DNA from: Oscillospiraceae bacterium
GTDB taxonomy: Bacteria > Bacillota > Clostridia > Oscillospirales > UBA929
Direction: 5' to 3'
Assembly (NCBI GenBank): GCA_009782215.1
Contig: WRKO01000004.1
Coordinates: 1 to 64,000 of the forward strand
Length of the DNA stretch: 64,000 nucleotides
The notes under the pieces were generated by a model. It searched no databases, had not been told where the DNA came from, and was given only the letters and a program-made list of their open reading frames with translations. Positions 17,919-27,200 of this stretch are shown here, one piece after another; the stretch's first letter is position 1; every line of letters begins with the position of its first letter. Made by a program: the position numbers and the translations under genes.

Positions 17919-18853
17919 ATAACGAAGGGAAAAACAGCGTGCTTGTCATAGACGATGAAAAGGCAAACATCATCAAGCTGACACACATATTAAGCCCCGA
18001 ATATACCGTATACGCTTCAAAAAACGGTAAAAACGGGGTCGAGATGGCTCTGAAAAATTTGCCGGACGTGATACTGCTGGATATTCTCATGCCGGAAATG
18101 GACGGCTACGAGGTGTTCCGTGTTTTGAAAAACGCGGATGAAACGAAGGAAATCCCTATCATTTTTATCACCGGGCTTGGAAATGACGCCGATGAGGAAA
18201 AAGGGCTGGCGTTGGGCGCCGCCGATTATATCAGCAAGCCTTTCAGTCCCGCAATCGTTAAGCTGCGGATTCAGAATCAGGTCAGAATATTGAACCTCAT
18301 CGACGAGATAAAGCTCTTGGGCGTAATAGACCAGTTGACCGGCGTATCCAACAGGCGCAGCTTTGACGAACGGCTGCGCTCGGAGTGGGACCGCGCCAAA
18401 AGGGATAAAACACTGCTCAGTATTTTCTTAGTTGACATAGACAATTTCAAGCCGTACAACGATATGTACGGCCATATGCAGGGAGACGCGGCGTTACAGG
18501 TAATCACAAAAATAATCAAGCAGTCGCTGAACCGCTCTGTTGATTTTATCGCCCGCTGGGGCGGCGAGGAATTTGCCGTATTGCTGCCAAACACAGATTT
18601 GTTCGGAGCTACGAGCATTGCCCAGAATATCCGTAAAACCGTTGAAAAAACCGTCATCCCTTGCGTAGACGGCGAGTCTACAAAGGTAACGGTGAGCATC
18701 GGCATCAATACCCTTACGTCCGAATCGGAAAATACCGCACATTACTTCTTTGTCGGCGCCGACCGGGCGCTTTACGCCGCCAAGGCCATGGGGAAAAACA
18801 AGGTTTGCAGCTATGAGGATATCGGCAGAAAGCGGTTAAGCAATCCCTCTTAA
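17915..18853 (+). CDS. Response regulator with GGDEF diguanylate cyclase domain (element cargo)
   Basis: 312 residues: receiver (1-120, Asp56 in LLDILMPEMDG, KPF lysine present) and GGDEF domain (about 140-305) with an intact active site RWGGEEF. An RSVD sequence five residues before GGEEF matches the product-inhibition I-site (RxxD). It should make cyclic di-GMP from two GTP when phosphorylated. It overlaps the hybrid kinase gene by 4 bp, and the HPt of that kinase is the likely phosphate donor. No c-di-GMP receptor or EAL gene is in the element. Confidence 0.93.
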   Translation: MNNEGKNSVLVIDDEKANIIKLTHILSPEYTVYASKNGKNGVEMALKNLPDVILLDILMPEMDGYEVFRVLKNADETKEIPIIFITGLGNDADEEKGLALGAADYISKPFSPAIVKLRIQNQVRILNLIDEIKLLGVIDQLTGVSNRRSFDERLRSEWDRAKRDKTLLSIFLVDIDNFKPYNDMYGHMQGDAALQVITKIIKQSLNRSVDFIARWGGEEFAVLLPNTDLFGATSIAQNIRKTVEKTVIPCVDGESTKVTVSIGINTLTSESENTAHYFFVGADRALYAAKAMGKNKVCSYEDIGRKRLSNPS

Positions 18854-18880
18854 CCCGTCAGAGCCGGCGCGCTGACCGGG

Positions 18881-18940
18881 ATTCACTGTCTGTAATGACG
18901 ATTTGGGGGCAGGTGGAGGGGCATCAGCTACTGCCTCAAA
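18881..18940. other. attR: right junction of the integrated element
   Basis: Element arm ATTCACTGTCT (18881-18891) plus GTAATGACGA, then TTTGG and the core GGGCAGGT (18907-18914), then chromosomal tepA sequence from 18915. The left arm (18883-18901) and the right arm now at 11664-11682 are reverse complements at 18 of 19 positions. ATTCACTGTCT lies 15 nt from the core here, but 10 nt in the chromosomal half-site at attL. Confidence 0.9.
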
Positions 18941-19467
18941 ATGTAAAAACCACCAAATATGAACATGTTTTGCCGCAGTTAGCGGCTATTGAGGAGTCCC
19001 CGGAAATCGGCGGACTCCTGATTTTGCTCAACACGGTCGGCGGCGATATAGAGGCGGGGCTGGCCATCGCCGAACTCATCCGGGGGTTGTCAACCCCGGC
19101 GGTGTCGCTGGTGCTGGGCGGCGGACACTCGATTGGCGTCCCGATGGCGGTGGCGGCGCGGGTGTCAATGATTGCGCCGTCGGCGGCCATGACCATCCAT
19201 CCCGTGAGGATGAACGGCACGGTGCTGGGCGTGCCGCAGACCTTTGCCTACTTGCAGAAAATCCAAGAGCGCATCGTCCGCTTCGTGGCGCAAAACAGCC
19301 GTGTGAGCGAAGACGCGTATATGGGCCTGATGCACCGCGCCGACGGTCTGGCGGGCGACATGGGCAGCGTTATCCACGGCGCCGAAGCCGTGGAAATGGG
19401 TCTGATTGACCGCCTCGGCACACTGAGCGACGCGCTGGGGGAGTTGCATAGGATGATAAAGGATTAG
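18895..19467 (+). CDS. tepA: TepA/ClpP-like protease, 3' part with an element-supplied start codon
   Basis: 190 residues that begin at ATG 18895, inside the element arm. The first seven codons (MTIWGQV) replace the native LTIVGQV, and from EGHQLLP onward it is genuine TepA. It includes LNTVGGDIEAGLAIAELI, the nucleophile-elbow block GGGHSIGVP and MTIHPVR. TepA is a membrane-associated ClpP-like peptidase of spore formers, usually next to spoIIIE. I see no good ribosome site before this ATG, so expression is uncertain. The catalytic core is kept and only the roughly 39-residue N-terminal extension is lost. The next gene is convergent. Confidence 0.85.
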   Translation: MTIWGQVEGHQLLPQNVKTTKYEHVLPQLAAIEESPEIGGLLILLNTVGGDIEAGLAIAELIRGLSTPAVSLVLGGGHSIGVPMAVAARVSMIAPSAAMTIHPVRMNGTVLGVPQTFAYLQKIQERIVRFVAQNSRVSEDAYMGLMHRADGLAGDMGSVIHGAEAVEMGLIDRLGTLSDALGELHRMIKD

Positions 19468-19480
19468 CCTTGGGTTCCTC

Positions 19481-20968
19481 TCAAGGCCCTCCAAAGGAGC
19501 CTCCAGACTTTTTGCCGCAACGGCCTCCCCGTCCGGGCCCTTTCCCGCCAATCAAGCAATCCGCTTTAACGGCCTGCTCGGCCTTGGCGCCGCCGCCGTG
19601 CGCGCGCAGAAAGCGGAGCATAAAGTCTTGCGCGTTTTTCGGCGAAAGGTTGCGGATTCCGCCGCTGCCGAAGAATTTTCCCAACTCAAGAAAGCACGTA
19701 TACCCGCTGCCGAACAGCTCGTTTACGGCATAGCCGACGGAGTGGGGAAACACGCCCTTGTTGTAAAATCGGTCTACAATCTGTCCCACGCGCCGTATTT
19801 CCAGCAGGTCGTCGAAGGACATGAATTCGTTTTGAAACACTTGATAGGGCGGTTCCTGATGGTACAGATACCCGTATTTCGCGCTTTCCTCGCGTATTTT
19901 TGTGCCCTTGAGCATTTTCAATACGCCCACCTGCAGCATATGCGGGCGCAGCGCCAGACAGCGGTCAACGCCGTCTTTGAACCCGGCCGGCGTTTCAAAG
20001 GGCAGGCCGGCAATCAAGTCAAGGTGGATGCGCGTATTGCCGAAGGATATCAGCTTGCGGAGATTGGCCAGCGCGGCGTCTAAATCCGTCTCCCTGTTGA
20101 CCGCTCGGAGGGTGCGCGGATTGAGGGACTGGACGCCGATTTCAAGTTGCATCCTGCCTGCCGGCATCTTTTCCGTCACGGCAAGCAGCTCATCGTCAAA
20201 GAGGTCGGCCGCCGCCTCAAAATGAAAGGCACACTCGGTTTGCATGGACAGGATATGCCGCAGGATGGCGGCGGCGCGGCGTTTGTCCGCGTTGAAGGTT
20301 CTGTCTATGAATTTCACCATCCGCGCCCCGTTTGCCGCAAGCAAGTCTATCTCGTGAAAAACGCGCTCCAAAGGGAGGGTTTGGACGCCGGAGAAGGTAG
20401 ACGACAGGCAATATGAGCAGGAAAAAGGGCAGCCTCTGGAGGATTCGTAATACACGAGTTGGTTTTGAATCGACGCCATCCTGCCCTCAGCGAACGAGTC
20501 AAAGAAGCTCTGTGTGAACGGCGACGGCGTCTCGCATCCCATGCCCGGTTCGCGGCAGGGGGAACTGTCCTCCGCAGCCGCGCCCGCAAGCCGGAGAAGC
20601 AGCTCGGCAAAGGCCTTTTCCCCGGGGCCTTTGATAAGATGGTCGGCAAAGGGAGACTGGGCCGGCTCCGCCTCAAACGACACTTCGGGGCCGCCGAGGA
20701 CAATGACGCAGTCCGGCAAAAGGGCTTTGACCGCGCCCGCGGTTTCGCGTACCGCGCCGATGTTCCAAATATAGCAGGAAAAGCCGAGTACGTCAGGTCT
20801 TTCCGTGTATATGGTATCAATGATTGAATTGGCGGAGTCGTTTACCGTATGCTCCCGGATACGTACCTCGGCTTGCGGCACGCTCCGGTCGCAGTACGCT
20901 TTCAGATACCACGGCGCCAAGGATTTGTGGATATGCTTCGCGCTGATATCCAGCAAGAGGACTTTCAT
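19481..20968 (-). CDS. B12-binding radical SAM protein (DUF4080-type)
   Basis: About 495 residues from ATG 20968 (after AGGGGGTG). An N-terminal cobalamin-binding-like domain (KVLLLDIS, VLGFSCYIWNIG, VLGGPEVSF) is followed by a radical SAM core with the cluster motif CPFSCSYC (about residue 185) and EIGVQSLNPRTL. The C-terminal half matches DUF4080. Such proteins carry out B12-assisted radical chemistry, often methyl transfer; the substrate is unknown. The C-terminal 40 residues are Gly/Lys-rich and look like a low-complexity tail. It is convergent with tepA. Confidence 0.82.
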   Translation of the reverse strand: MKVLLLDISAKHIHKSLAPWYLKAYCDRSVPQAEVRIREHTVNDSANSIIDTIYTERPDVLGFSCYIWNIGAVRETAGAVKALLPDCVIVLGGPEVSFEAEPAQSPFADHLIKGPGEKAFAELLLRLAGAAAEDSSPCREPGMGCETPSPFTQSFFDSFAEGRMASIQNQLVYYESSRGCPFSCSYCLSSTFSGVQTLPLERVFHEIDLLAANGARMVKFIDRTFNADKRRAAAILRHILSMQTECAFHFEAAADLFDDELLAVTEKMPAGRMQLEIGVQSLNPRTLRAVNRETDLDAALANLRKLISFGNTRIHLDLIAGLPFETPAGFKDGVDRCLALRPHMLQVGVLKMLKGTKIREESAKYGYLYHQEPPYQVFQNEFMSFDDLLEIRRVGQIVDRFYNKGVFPHSVGYAVNELFGSGYTCFLELGKFFGSGGIRNLSPKNAQDFMLRFLRAHGGGAKAEQAVKADCLIGGKGPGRGGRCGKKSGGSFGGP

Positions 20969-21033
20969 ACCGGCACCCCCTGTAAAAGAAGGGGGAGGGC
21001 GCACAGAGCGCTCTCCCCGGGTTATCCCTAAGC

Positions 21034-21270
21034 TCAGTCCGTCACATACGGAAGAAGGGCGATATGCCGCGCGCGCTTGATGGCCTCGGTCATTTCGCGC
21101 TGATGGGTGGCGCAGGTGCCGGTCATGCGGCGGGGAAGGATTTTGCTGCGCTCCGAGAGGAAGCGGCGGAGCTTGGCAGCGTCTTTATAGTCGATTTTCT
21201 CCACACGGTCGGCGCAGAAGGAGCATACCTTCCTGCGTTTGCGTCCGCGCGGTCCGCGGTCGATTCCCAT
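21034..21270 (-). CDS. rpsR: 30S ribosomal protein S18
   Basis: 78 residues from ATG 21270, with [11 protein letters not shown], the conserved [22 protein letters not shown], and the TCATHQRE block. It is the last gene of the rpsF-ssb-rpsR operon. Confidence 0.96.
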   Translation of the reverse strand: MGIDRGPRGRKRRKVCSFCADRVEKIDYKDAAKLRRFLSERSKILPRRMTGTCATHQREMTEAIKRARHIALLPYVTD

Positions 21271-21303
21271 AAGTTCATTTCTCCTTAACAATAATTTTTC
21301 GGG

Positions 21304-21762
21304 TTAGAAAGGAAGCTCCCCGTCGTCGTCGTCCAGTTCGGCGAAGGTGGCGGGGGCGTCGGGGTCAAACGGCAGCGCCTCGTCCTGCTTTGAGCTCTGC
21401 CGGGACGGCCCGGCGGGCGGCGGAGCGCCGTAGCTTGGGGAGTCCTGCTTTCTCTCGGCGAAATGCACCTCTTCGGCGACGACTTCAAACGACGTACGCT
21501 TGTTGCCTTCCTTGTCCTCCCACTTGCGGGATTGGAGACGGCCGGTCACCGCGACAAGCTGCCCCTTTCGGAAGTATTTGTGTACAAAGTCGGCGGTGCC
21601 GCGCCACGCCACGATGTCGATGAAATCGGTCTGCCGTTCTTCGCCGCGCTGAAAATCGCGCTCTACGGCGAGTGAAAAGGTGGTGACGCTGATGCCGCTC
21701 TGTGTGGTGCGCAGCTCCGGCTCGCGGGTAAGGCGGCCCATGAGGATAATCTTGTTGAGCAT
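21304..21762 (-). CDS. ssb: Single-stranded DNA-binding protein
   Basis: 152 residues: an OB fold (1-105, MLNKIILMGRLTREPELR ... FVHKYFRKGQLVAVTGRL) and a short disordered linker. The acidic tip DDDDGELPF recruits repair and replication partners. It lies between rpsF and rpsR, the normal Firmicutes order. Confidence 0.97.
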   Translation of the reverse strand: MLNKIILMGRLTREPELRTTQSGISVTTFSLAVERDFQRGEERQTDFIDIVAWRGTADFVHKYFRKGQLVAVTGRLQSRKWEDKEGNKRTSFEVVAEEVHFAERKQDSPSYGAPPPAGPSRQSSKQDEALPFDPDAPATFAELDDDDGELPF

Positions 21763-21777
21763 ACCGATTCTCCCCCC

Positions 21778-22074
21778 CTATTCGTCCTTGCAGATAATCA
21801 GGCTGCGAAGCACGCTGTCTGTGATGCGGTAGACGCGGTCAAGCTCATGCGGGAAATCGGGCGTCGACTCAAAGTTGATTAAGACGTAATACCCTTCGGC
21901 ATGGTCGTCAATCTCATAAGAGAGACGGCGCTTGCCCCACTCGTCAACTTCGCCCAGTTCCCCGTGCTGTTCGACAAGGGCCTTGAACTTTTCGACGGCG
22001 GCGGCGGTGGCTTCTTCACTCAGCGTCGGGTTGAGAATGAAGATGGTTTCATACCTGCCTTTGACTTTTGCCAT
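21778..22074 (-). CDS. rpsF: 30S ribosomal protein S6
   Basis: 98 residues from ATG 22074 (after AAGGAGG). It contains YETIFILNPTLSEE, the EVDEWGKRRLSYEI core and YVLINFES. It pairs with S18 on the 30S platform. A longer in-frame start upstream lies in the leader and lacks a ribosome site. Confidence 0.96.
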   Translation of the reverse strand: MAKVKGRYETIFILNPTLSEEATAAAVEKFKALVEQHGELGEVDEWGKRRLSYEIDDHAEGYYVLINFESTPDFPHELDRVYRITDSVLRSLIICKDE

Positions 22075-22183
22075 GTTTGCTGATACCTCCTTCTGGACAT
22101 CAGACCCCGCAGGGCGGGGTAAGGAGCTGTGTTCAAATATAAACACGCTCCGTCATTATACAGAGCTTTGTACGCATTGTCAA
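22075..22183 (-). promoter_or_regulatory. rpsF operon promoter and leader
   Basis: On the minus strand, TTGACA (22183-22178), 17 bp, TATAAT (22160-22155). The roughly 75-nt leader has a GC hairpin CCCCGC-CCT-GCGGGG (about 22106-22120) just before the ribosome site. Leaders of this operon in many bacteria bind the S6:S18 complex for feedback. The position fits, but I could not confirm the CCG bulge of that motif. Confidence 0.75.
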
Positions 22184-22322
22184 GTTTTTTTTGCGCGTTT
22201 TTCGCATACTTTTCGCACGCGGGAGCGAACCATGCGCCGGCAGCGGCGCCGACCTAAAGTCAGCGCCCGCAAATGACGATAGATTGTGTATAGGCATATC
22301 CAGTTGAAAGGATGCGATTGGA

Positions 22323-23051
22323 TTGAAAATAGCGTATGATACGCGCTCCGTCGTAGCTCAAGCTCAATATACCGTACCGCCGCCCGTGCCGGAAGCCGCC
22401 GAGGCGGGCTTTCCCGCGCCGTTTGAAGAGCCGGCGGCAACGCTGGAGCTTTCCCGCCCGGAAGCGGGAGCAAAGGACGCGAAAACCCCCGGCCCGAAAG
22501 ACGCGTCGTCCCGTTTGACGCGCCGTTTGGTGGCGGCGGCTTTCCAAGGCGAGGTGCGTTCCATCATCTCCGAAGCGTATGAAAACCTGTCCGAATGGAT
22601 TAAAGCGGCCATGAGCGGCGATGAAAAAGCGATGGCCGCCATTCGCCGCCTGAACAAGCTGATTCATCGTGCCAATCGCAAGATTGGGGATTTAGACAGG
22701 GAGGATGTCCTGCGACTCAAGCAGCGGCAGGCCGAAAAGCGCCAGCAGGATTTTCGCGCCGGACAAATCGAGCGGGAACTGCACCGCCGCATACAGGAAC
22801 GCAAGCTGCGCGAACGGCGCTATCTGAACGACAGGCAGAACGACGAGGAAAAGCAAGGCCCCGCCGTCCCGGAGTCTTCCCCCGCCGCGCTCCAAGCGAA
22901 AATCCACGCCTTAGCCGCCGCGCTGGCTCAGCTCACCGCCGCCCCCTTGCCTGCCCCTGCCGACAGCGGCGCGGTTGACGGGGGATACGCCGCAGAAGCC
23001 GCCCCGGCCGTCATTGCCCCCGTGGAAACGGCGGAGCTTCCCGCGGAATAA
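22323..23051 (+). CDS. Unknown protein with basic, helical central region
   Basis: 242 residues from TTG 22323 (AAAGGA about 10 nt upstream). The ends are Ala/Pro-rich and probably disordered. The middle (about 60-180) is highly charged and helical, with LTRRLVAAAFQGEVRSIIS, AIRRLNKLIHRANRKIGDL and a Lys/Arg/Gln-rich coil. I recall similar uncharacterised proteins in Clostridia but no function. It has no signal peptide or membrane segment. It has its own terminator and is not in an operon. Confidence 0.65.
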   Translation: MKIAYDTRSVVAQAQYTVPPPVPEAAEAGFPAPFEEPAATLELSRPEAGAKDAKTPGPKDASSRLTRRLVAAAFQGEVRSIISEAYENLSEWIKAAMSGDEKAMAAIRRLNKLIHRANRKIGDLDREDVLRLKQRQAEKRQQDFRAGQIERELHRRIQERKLRERRYLNDRQNDEEKQGPAVPESSPAALQAKIHALAAALAQLTAAPLPAPADSGAVDGGYAAEAAPAVIAPVETAELPAE

Positions 23052-23077
23052 AGCGTAATTCTTCCTTAAATACACAG

Positions 23078-23105
23078 GGTGCGCCGCCCTTGGCGCGCCT
23101 TTTTT
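23078..23105 (+). terminator. Rho-independent terminator
   Basis: GGTGCGCC (23078-23085), 6-nt loop, GGCGCGCC (23092-23099), then six T's. It ends the unknown gene at 22323. Confidence 0.85.
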
Positions 23106-23114
23106 GATTGATGC

Positions 23115-23143
23115 TTGCTTGAAATGAAGATTTTTGGTATAAT
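23115..23143 (+). promoter_or_regulatory. Promoter for the HD-GYP/hybrid kinase operon
   Basis: TTGCTT (23115-23120), 17 bp, TATAAT (23138-23143), 55 bp before the ATG at 23198. Confidence 0.7.
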
Positions 23144-23197
23144 ATCCGCGAGGCCAAACACCCGGCATACGATTGGGTGCGATTAGGAGGAAAGGCA

Positions 23198-24268
23198 ATG
23201 GAAAAAAGCCGTGAATTGATTGTCATTGTGGATGATGACATTACGAATCTGACCATCGCGAGGAAAAACCTCGCGGAGACGTATGCCGTTTTTACCGCGC
23301 CGTCGGGGAAAAAGCTCTTTTCCCTGCTGGAAAAGGTAGAGCCAGACTTGATTCTTTTGGATGTGAATATGCCGGAGATGAATGGGTATGAGGTCATACG
23401 GCAACTGAAAAACAACGAGGAGACCAAGCAAATCCCTATCATCTTCCTTACGGCCAAGGGCGGAGGCGAAAGCGAGCTGGAGGGCTTGTCGCTGGGCGCG
23501 GTTGATTATATCGTCAAGCCGTTCTCCCCGCCGCTTCTGCGTAAGCGGATTGAGCTTCATCTGCTGGTCGCCGCTCAAAAGCGGGAGCTTGTGATCCTGA
23601 ACAACCATTTGCAGGAGCTTGTGGACGCCAAGACTCAATCCGTTTTGGAATTGCAGAATACACTGCTGCACGCTATGGCCGAGCTTGTGGAATACCGCGA
23701 CGACATCACCGGCGGCCACGTTGACAGGATGCACAACTATTTGGGCGTGCTGCTGAGAGCGCTGGAACAGAAAGGCTCGTACCGCGACGAGGTGAAGTCG
23801 TGGGATATGGAGCTTGTGCTGCAATCGGCAAAGCTCCATGACGTGGGGAAGATTGCCATCCCGGACGAGATTTTGCTCAAGCCGGGGAAGCTGACGGCGG
23901 AAGAATTTGAGAAAATCAAAGAACACACGACATTCGGCGAGAAAATCATTTCCAAGGTCAAGGACAACACAACCGACCAAGCCTTTTTGGATTACGCGCG
24001 GACGTTTGTCTCCTCGCACCATGAGAAATGGGACGGGCAAGGCTACCCGCGGGGTCTGAAGGGCGAAGACATTCCGCTTTTGGGGAGAATCATGGCCATT
24101 GTTGACGTTTACGACGCGCTTGTGAGCGTACGTCCCTATAAAAGCGCGTTTTCGCACAAAGAAGCGATCGAAATCATCAAACAGAGCAGCGGAACGCATT
24201 TTGACCCCGAGCTTGTGGAAATCTTCCTCTCATGTGAAAAAGATTTTGAAAGGACGGGTGTAACGTGA
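23198..24268 (+). CDS. Response regulator with HD-GYP phosphodiesterase domain
   Basis: 356 residues from ATG 23198 (AGGAGGAAAGGCA). Receiver (1-120, Asp55 in [11 protein letters not shown]), coiled linker, then HD-GYP domain. The metal and signature residues are intact: [19 protein letters not shown] (HD and the downstream K-P-x-K/L part), HH, and the GYP loop in [16 protein letters not shown]. Such proteins hydrolyse cyclic di-GMP. The stop overlaps the GTG start of the hybrid kinase, its likely partner. Functionally it opposes the diguanylate cyclase of the tepA element. Confidence 0.93.
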   Translation: MEKSRELIVIVDDDITNLTIARKNLAETYAVFTAPSGKKLFSLLEKVEPDLILLDVNMPEMNGYEVIRQLKNNEETKQIPIIFLTAKGGGESELEGLSLGAVDYIVKPFSPPLLRKRIELHLLVAAQKRELVILNNHLQELVDAKTQSVLELQNTLLHAMAELVEYRDDITGGHVDRMHNYLGVLLRALEQKGSYRDEVKSWDMELVLQSAKLHDVGKIAIPDEILLKPGKLTAEEFEKIKEHTTFGEKIISKVKDNTTDQAFLDYARTFVSSHHEKWDGQGYPRGLKGEDIPLLGRIMAIVDVYDALVSVRPYKSAFSHKEAIEIIKQSSGTHFDPELVEIFLSCEKDFERTGVT

Positions 24269-27200
24269 GAGGCATACGCCTTACCGCGCTGCTATTGCTT
24301 TGCGCCGTGATTTTAGGATTCGCCGGCTGTACCAATCCGCCGGAAGCTCCTCCTTTCGACGCCGCTTCAATACAGTCGTTCCGGGACATTCCGGGCATAA
24401 CGGAGGCGGAGATTGCCGCGATAGAAACGCTTCAAGCCCGCGGCGAGCCGCTGATTTATGCCGCGTCCCGCAGCACCGAGCTGTTTGAGCGGCAGGACGG
24501 AACAATGGGCGGCTATACGGCGTTGCTCTGCATCTGGCTGAGCGAGCTGTTCGGCGTCGAGTTCCGGCCCGAAATCCAAGGTTTGGGCGCCATGCTGGAT
24601 AACTTGAGAAACGGAGGCATCAGCTTCGCCACGCTTTCCGACACCCCGGAACGCCGCCAGACCTTTTTGCTGACCGACCCCATCGCCCAGCGCTCCGTCG
24701 TCATGCTGCGCGCCGAAAACAGCCAGTCCATTGACGTTATCATCCGGGACAGGCTGCCGCGCTATGTTTTTGTGGAAAATTCCGTGGTGACGGACTTGGC
24801 CATCGAGGCGATGGTTCCAGACTCCTTTGAAAAAATCATCGTTCCAGACGAAGCCGGAGCGTATCGGGCTTTGGCGGACGGCGCCGCCGACGCCTTTATC
24901 GCAACCAACACGATGGAGGCGGCTTTTGACCATTACGGCAGCGTACATACCGAAGACTTTTTACCGCTTATCTTCCTCCCCGCGGCTATGGTGGCGGGAC
25001 ATCAAGACTATGAGCCGGTTATCAGCCTTGTAACCAAGATGCTGGAAAACGGCGCTTACGGATATCTGACCACCCTATACAAGCAGGGGTATCAGGATTA
25101 CAGGCGGCATAAATTCTCGCTTCTGCTGAACGAGGAGGAGACGGAGTATCTGCGCGACAACCGCGTAATGCCCTTCGCAACGCAGTATATGTCCTACCCC
25201 TACAGCTTCTATGACACGACTGAAGGCCGCTGGGAGGGCGTCGTCTTTGATGTGATGGACGAATTGTCGTGGCTGACCGGGCTTACCTTTGACCAAGTTA
25301 ATGACGACAGGCTGGAATTGCCCGAATTGCTGGCTTTGGTGGAGCGCGGAGAGGCTTATTTTATGCCGAATATGATTATAAGCCATGAGCGCAGGGATCG
25401 GTTCATTTTTTCGTCTCATATGTATCTGACGGATAGATTCGCGCTGCTATCCAAGCGGAATTACCCCAACATAGAGATGAACGACATTCCGTATGAACGG
25501 GTGGGGCTTGCCGGAGGGACGGCGTTTGCCGATATGTTTCATAGCTGGTTTCCGAATGCCCTGTATGCGCGGGAATACCCCACCACCGACGACGCTTTTC
25601 TGGCGCTGGACAGGGGCGAGGTTGATTTTGTCCTATCCAGCAAGAGCCGGCTTACGGCTCTGACCAATTATTATGAATACTCCGATTACAAGGCCAATTT
25701 CCTGTTTAACACCGCGTTTGAAGCCACCTTCGGCTTCAACAAGGATAAAGACGTTCTCCGCTCTATCGTCAACAAAGCGCTCCCGCTGATTGACTCTGGG
25801 AGGATTGTGGAGCAATGGGTCAGCAGAACCTATAATATCGAGATTATGCAACTGCGCGCGCAGCGCCCTTGGCTGATTGGCGCGGCTGTTCTGTCTTTTA
25901 TTGTGCTGGTTCCCATTTTGATCATGCTCGGTAAAAACCGCAGAATGGCTTCAAGGCTATTGGTGGCGGTGGACGACGCGACTGAGGCGAACAGGCTCAA
26001 GCAAACCTCCCTTAATGCCTTGGAAAGCATCCTGAACAGTATCGACGGGCAAATCTACACCACCTCTCCCGGCACCGGCAAGATCCTCTTCATCAACGAC
26101 CAGTTGAAAACTTTCTTCGGCATTGAGGGAGACTCCGCCATCGGGAGATATTGCTACGAGGTTTTCCGCGGTCTCGACAACAGGTGCAGCTTTTGCCCCT
26201 GCTTTGAGCTTGAGAAGAACCCGGACAAAACGGTGGTGTGGGAAGAATATCTGCCCGGACACAAGCGGTATATCCGCCACTCTGACCGCTACATCGACTG
26301 GCCTGACGGCAATAAAGTCCATCTGCAGCTTGCCGTTGACATGACCGAGATGGTTCACGCCAAGGAGCAGGCGGAGCAGAGCAACCGCTCAAAAAGCGCG
26401 TTCCTCGCGCATATGAGCCATGAGATACGCACCCCCATGAACGCCGTCATCGGCCTAGCGGAGCTCGCGCTTCGGGAACACAGCCTAAGCGCCGCCCGCG
26501 ACCATATCGCCTCGGTTAAGCAGGCGGGCGCCAACCTTTTGTCTATCATCAACAATATCTTAGACTTTTCAAAAATCGAGACGGGAAACCTGCGGATTAC
26601 CCCGATGAACTACTTGCTTTCCTCGCTGCTCAATGACGTTATCAGCATCACCAGAATGAAAATCATCGACACCGCCCTCCTGTTCACAGTCAATGTAGAC
26701 AGCCGTATCCCGGACGCCCTGATTGGTGACGAGCCGCGCATACGGCAGATTCTGGTCAATCTGCTGGATAACGCCACGAAGTATACCGACCGCGGATACG
26801 TATCCTTTACCGTGCGCGGGGAAACCGCCGCCGAAAACTCCGTCACCCTGACGATGGAGATTGCCGACAGCGGGAGGGGGATAAAGCAGGAGGATGTTGA
26901 CAATCTGTTCGGCGAATACATACGGGTGGATACGGACTTGAACAACGGCATTGAGGGCGTGGGGCTGGGGCTTACCATTACCAAGCGCCTTGTATCCGCG
27001 ATGGGCGGCGACATTACCGTGCAAAGCGAATACGGGAAAGGCAGCACGTTTACCGTTACGCTTCCGCAGAAAATCCATACCCCAAAAAAGCTGGCAAGCG
27101 TTGAAAACCCGCAGGATAAGCGGGCGCTTATCTATGAAACCCGTGAAATCTACGCAAAATCAATCGCCGACTCTATCGAAAATCTGGGAAGTTCCTGCGT

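Larger units (their letters stand above)
11665..18914. mobile_element. 7,250-bp serine-recombinase integrative element inserted in tepA
   Basis: The element is bounded by the direct repeat GGGCAGGT (11657-11664 and 18907-18914), and its removal restores the tepA frame. Contents in order: large serine recombinase (minus), 43-aa ORF (minus), hybrid histidine kinase (plus), receiver-GGDEF protein (plus). There is no relaxase, coupling protein, replication or phage structural gene, so it would need help to move between cells. The element ends joined to each other form a dyad with 19-bp arms (18/19 matched) around a 12-bp centre, the form expected of a serine-integrase attP. Confidence 0.9.
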
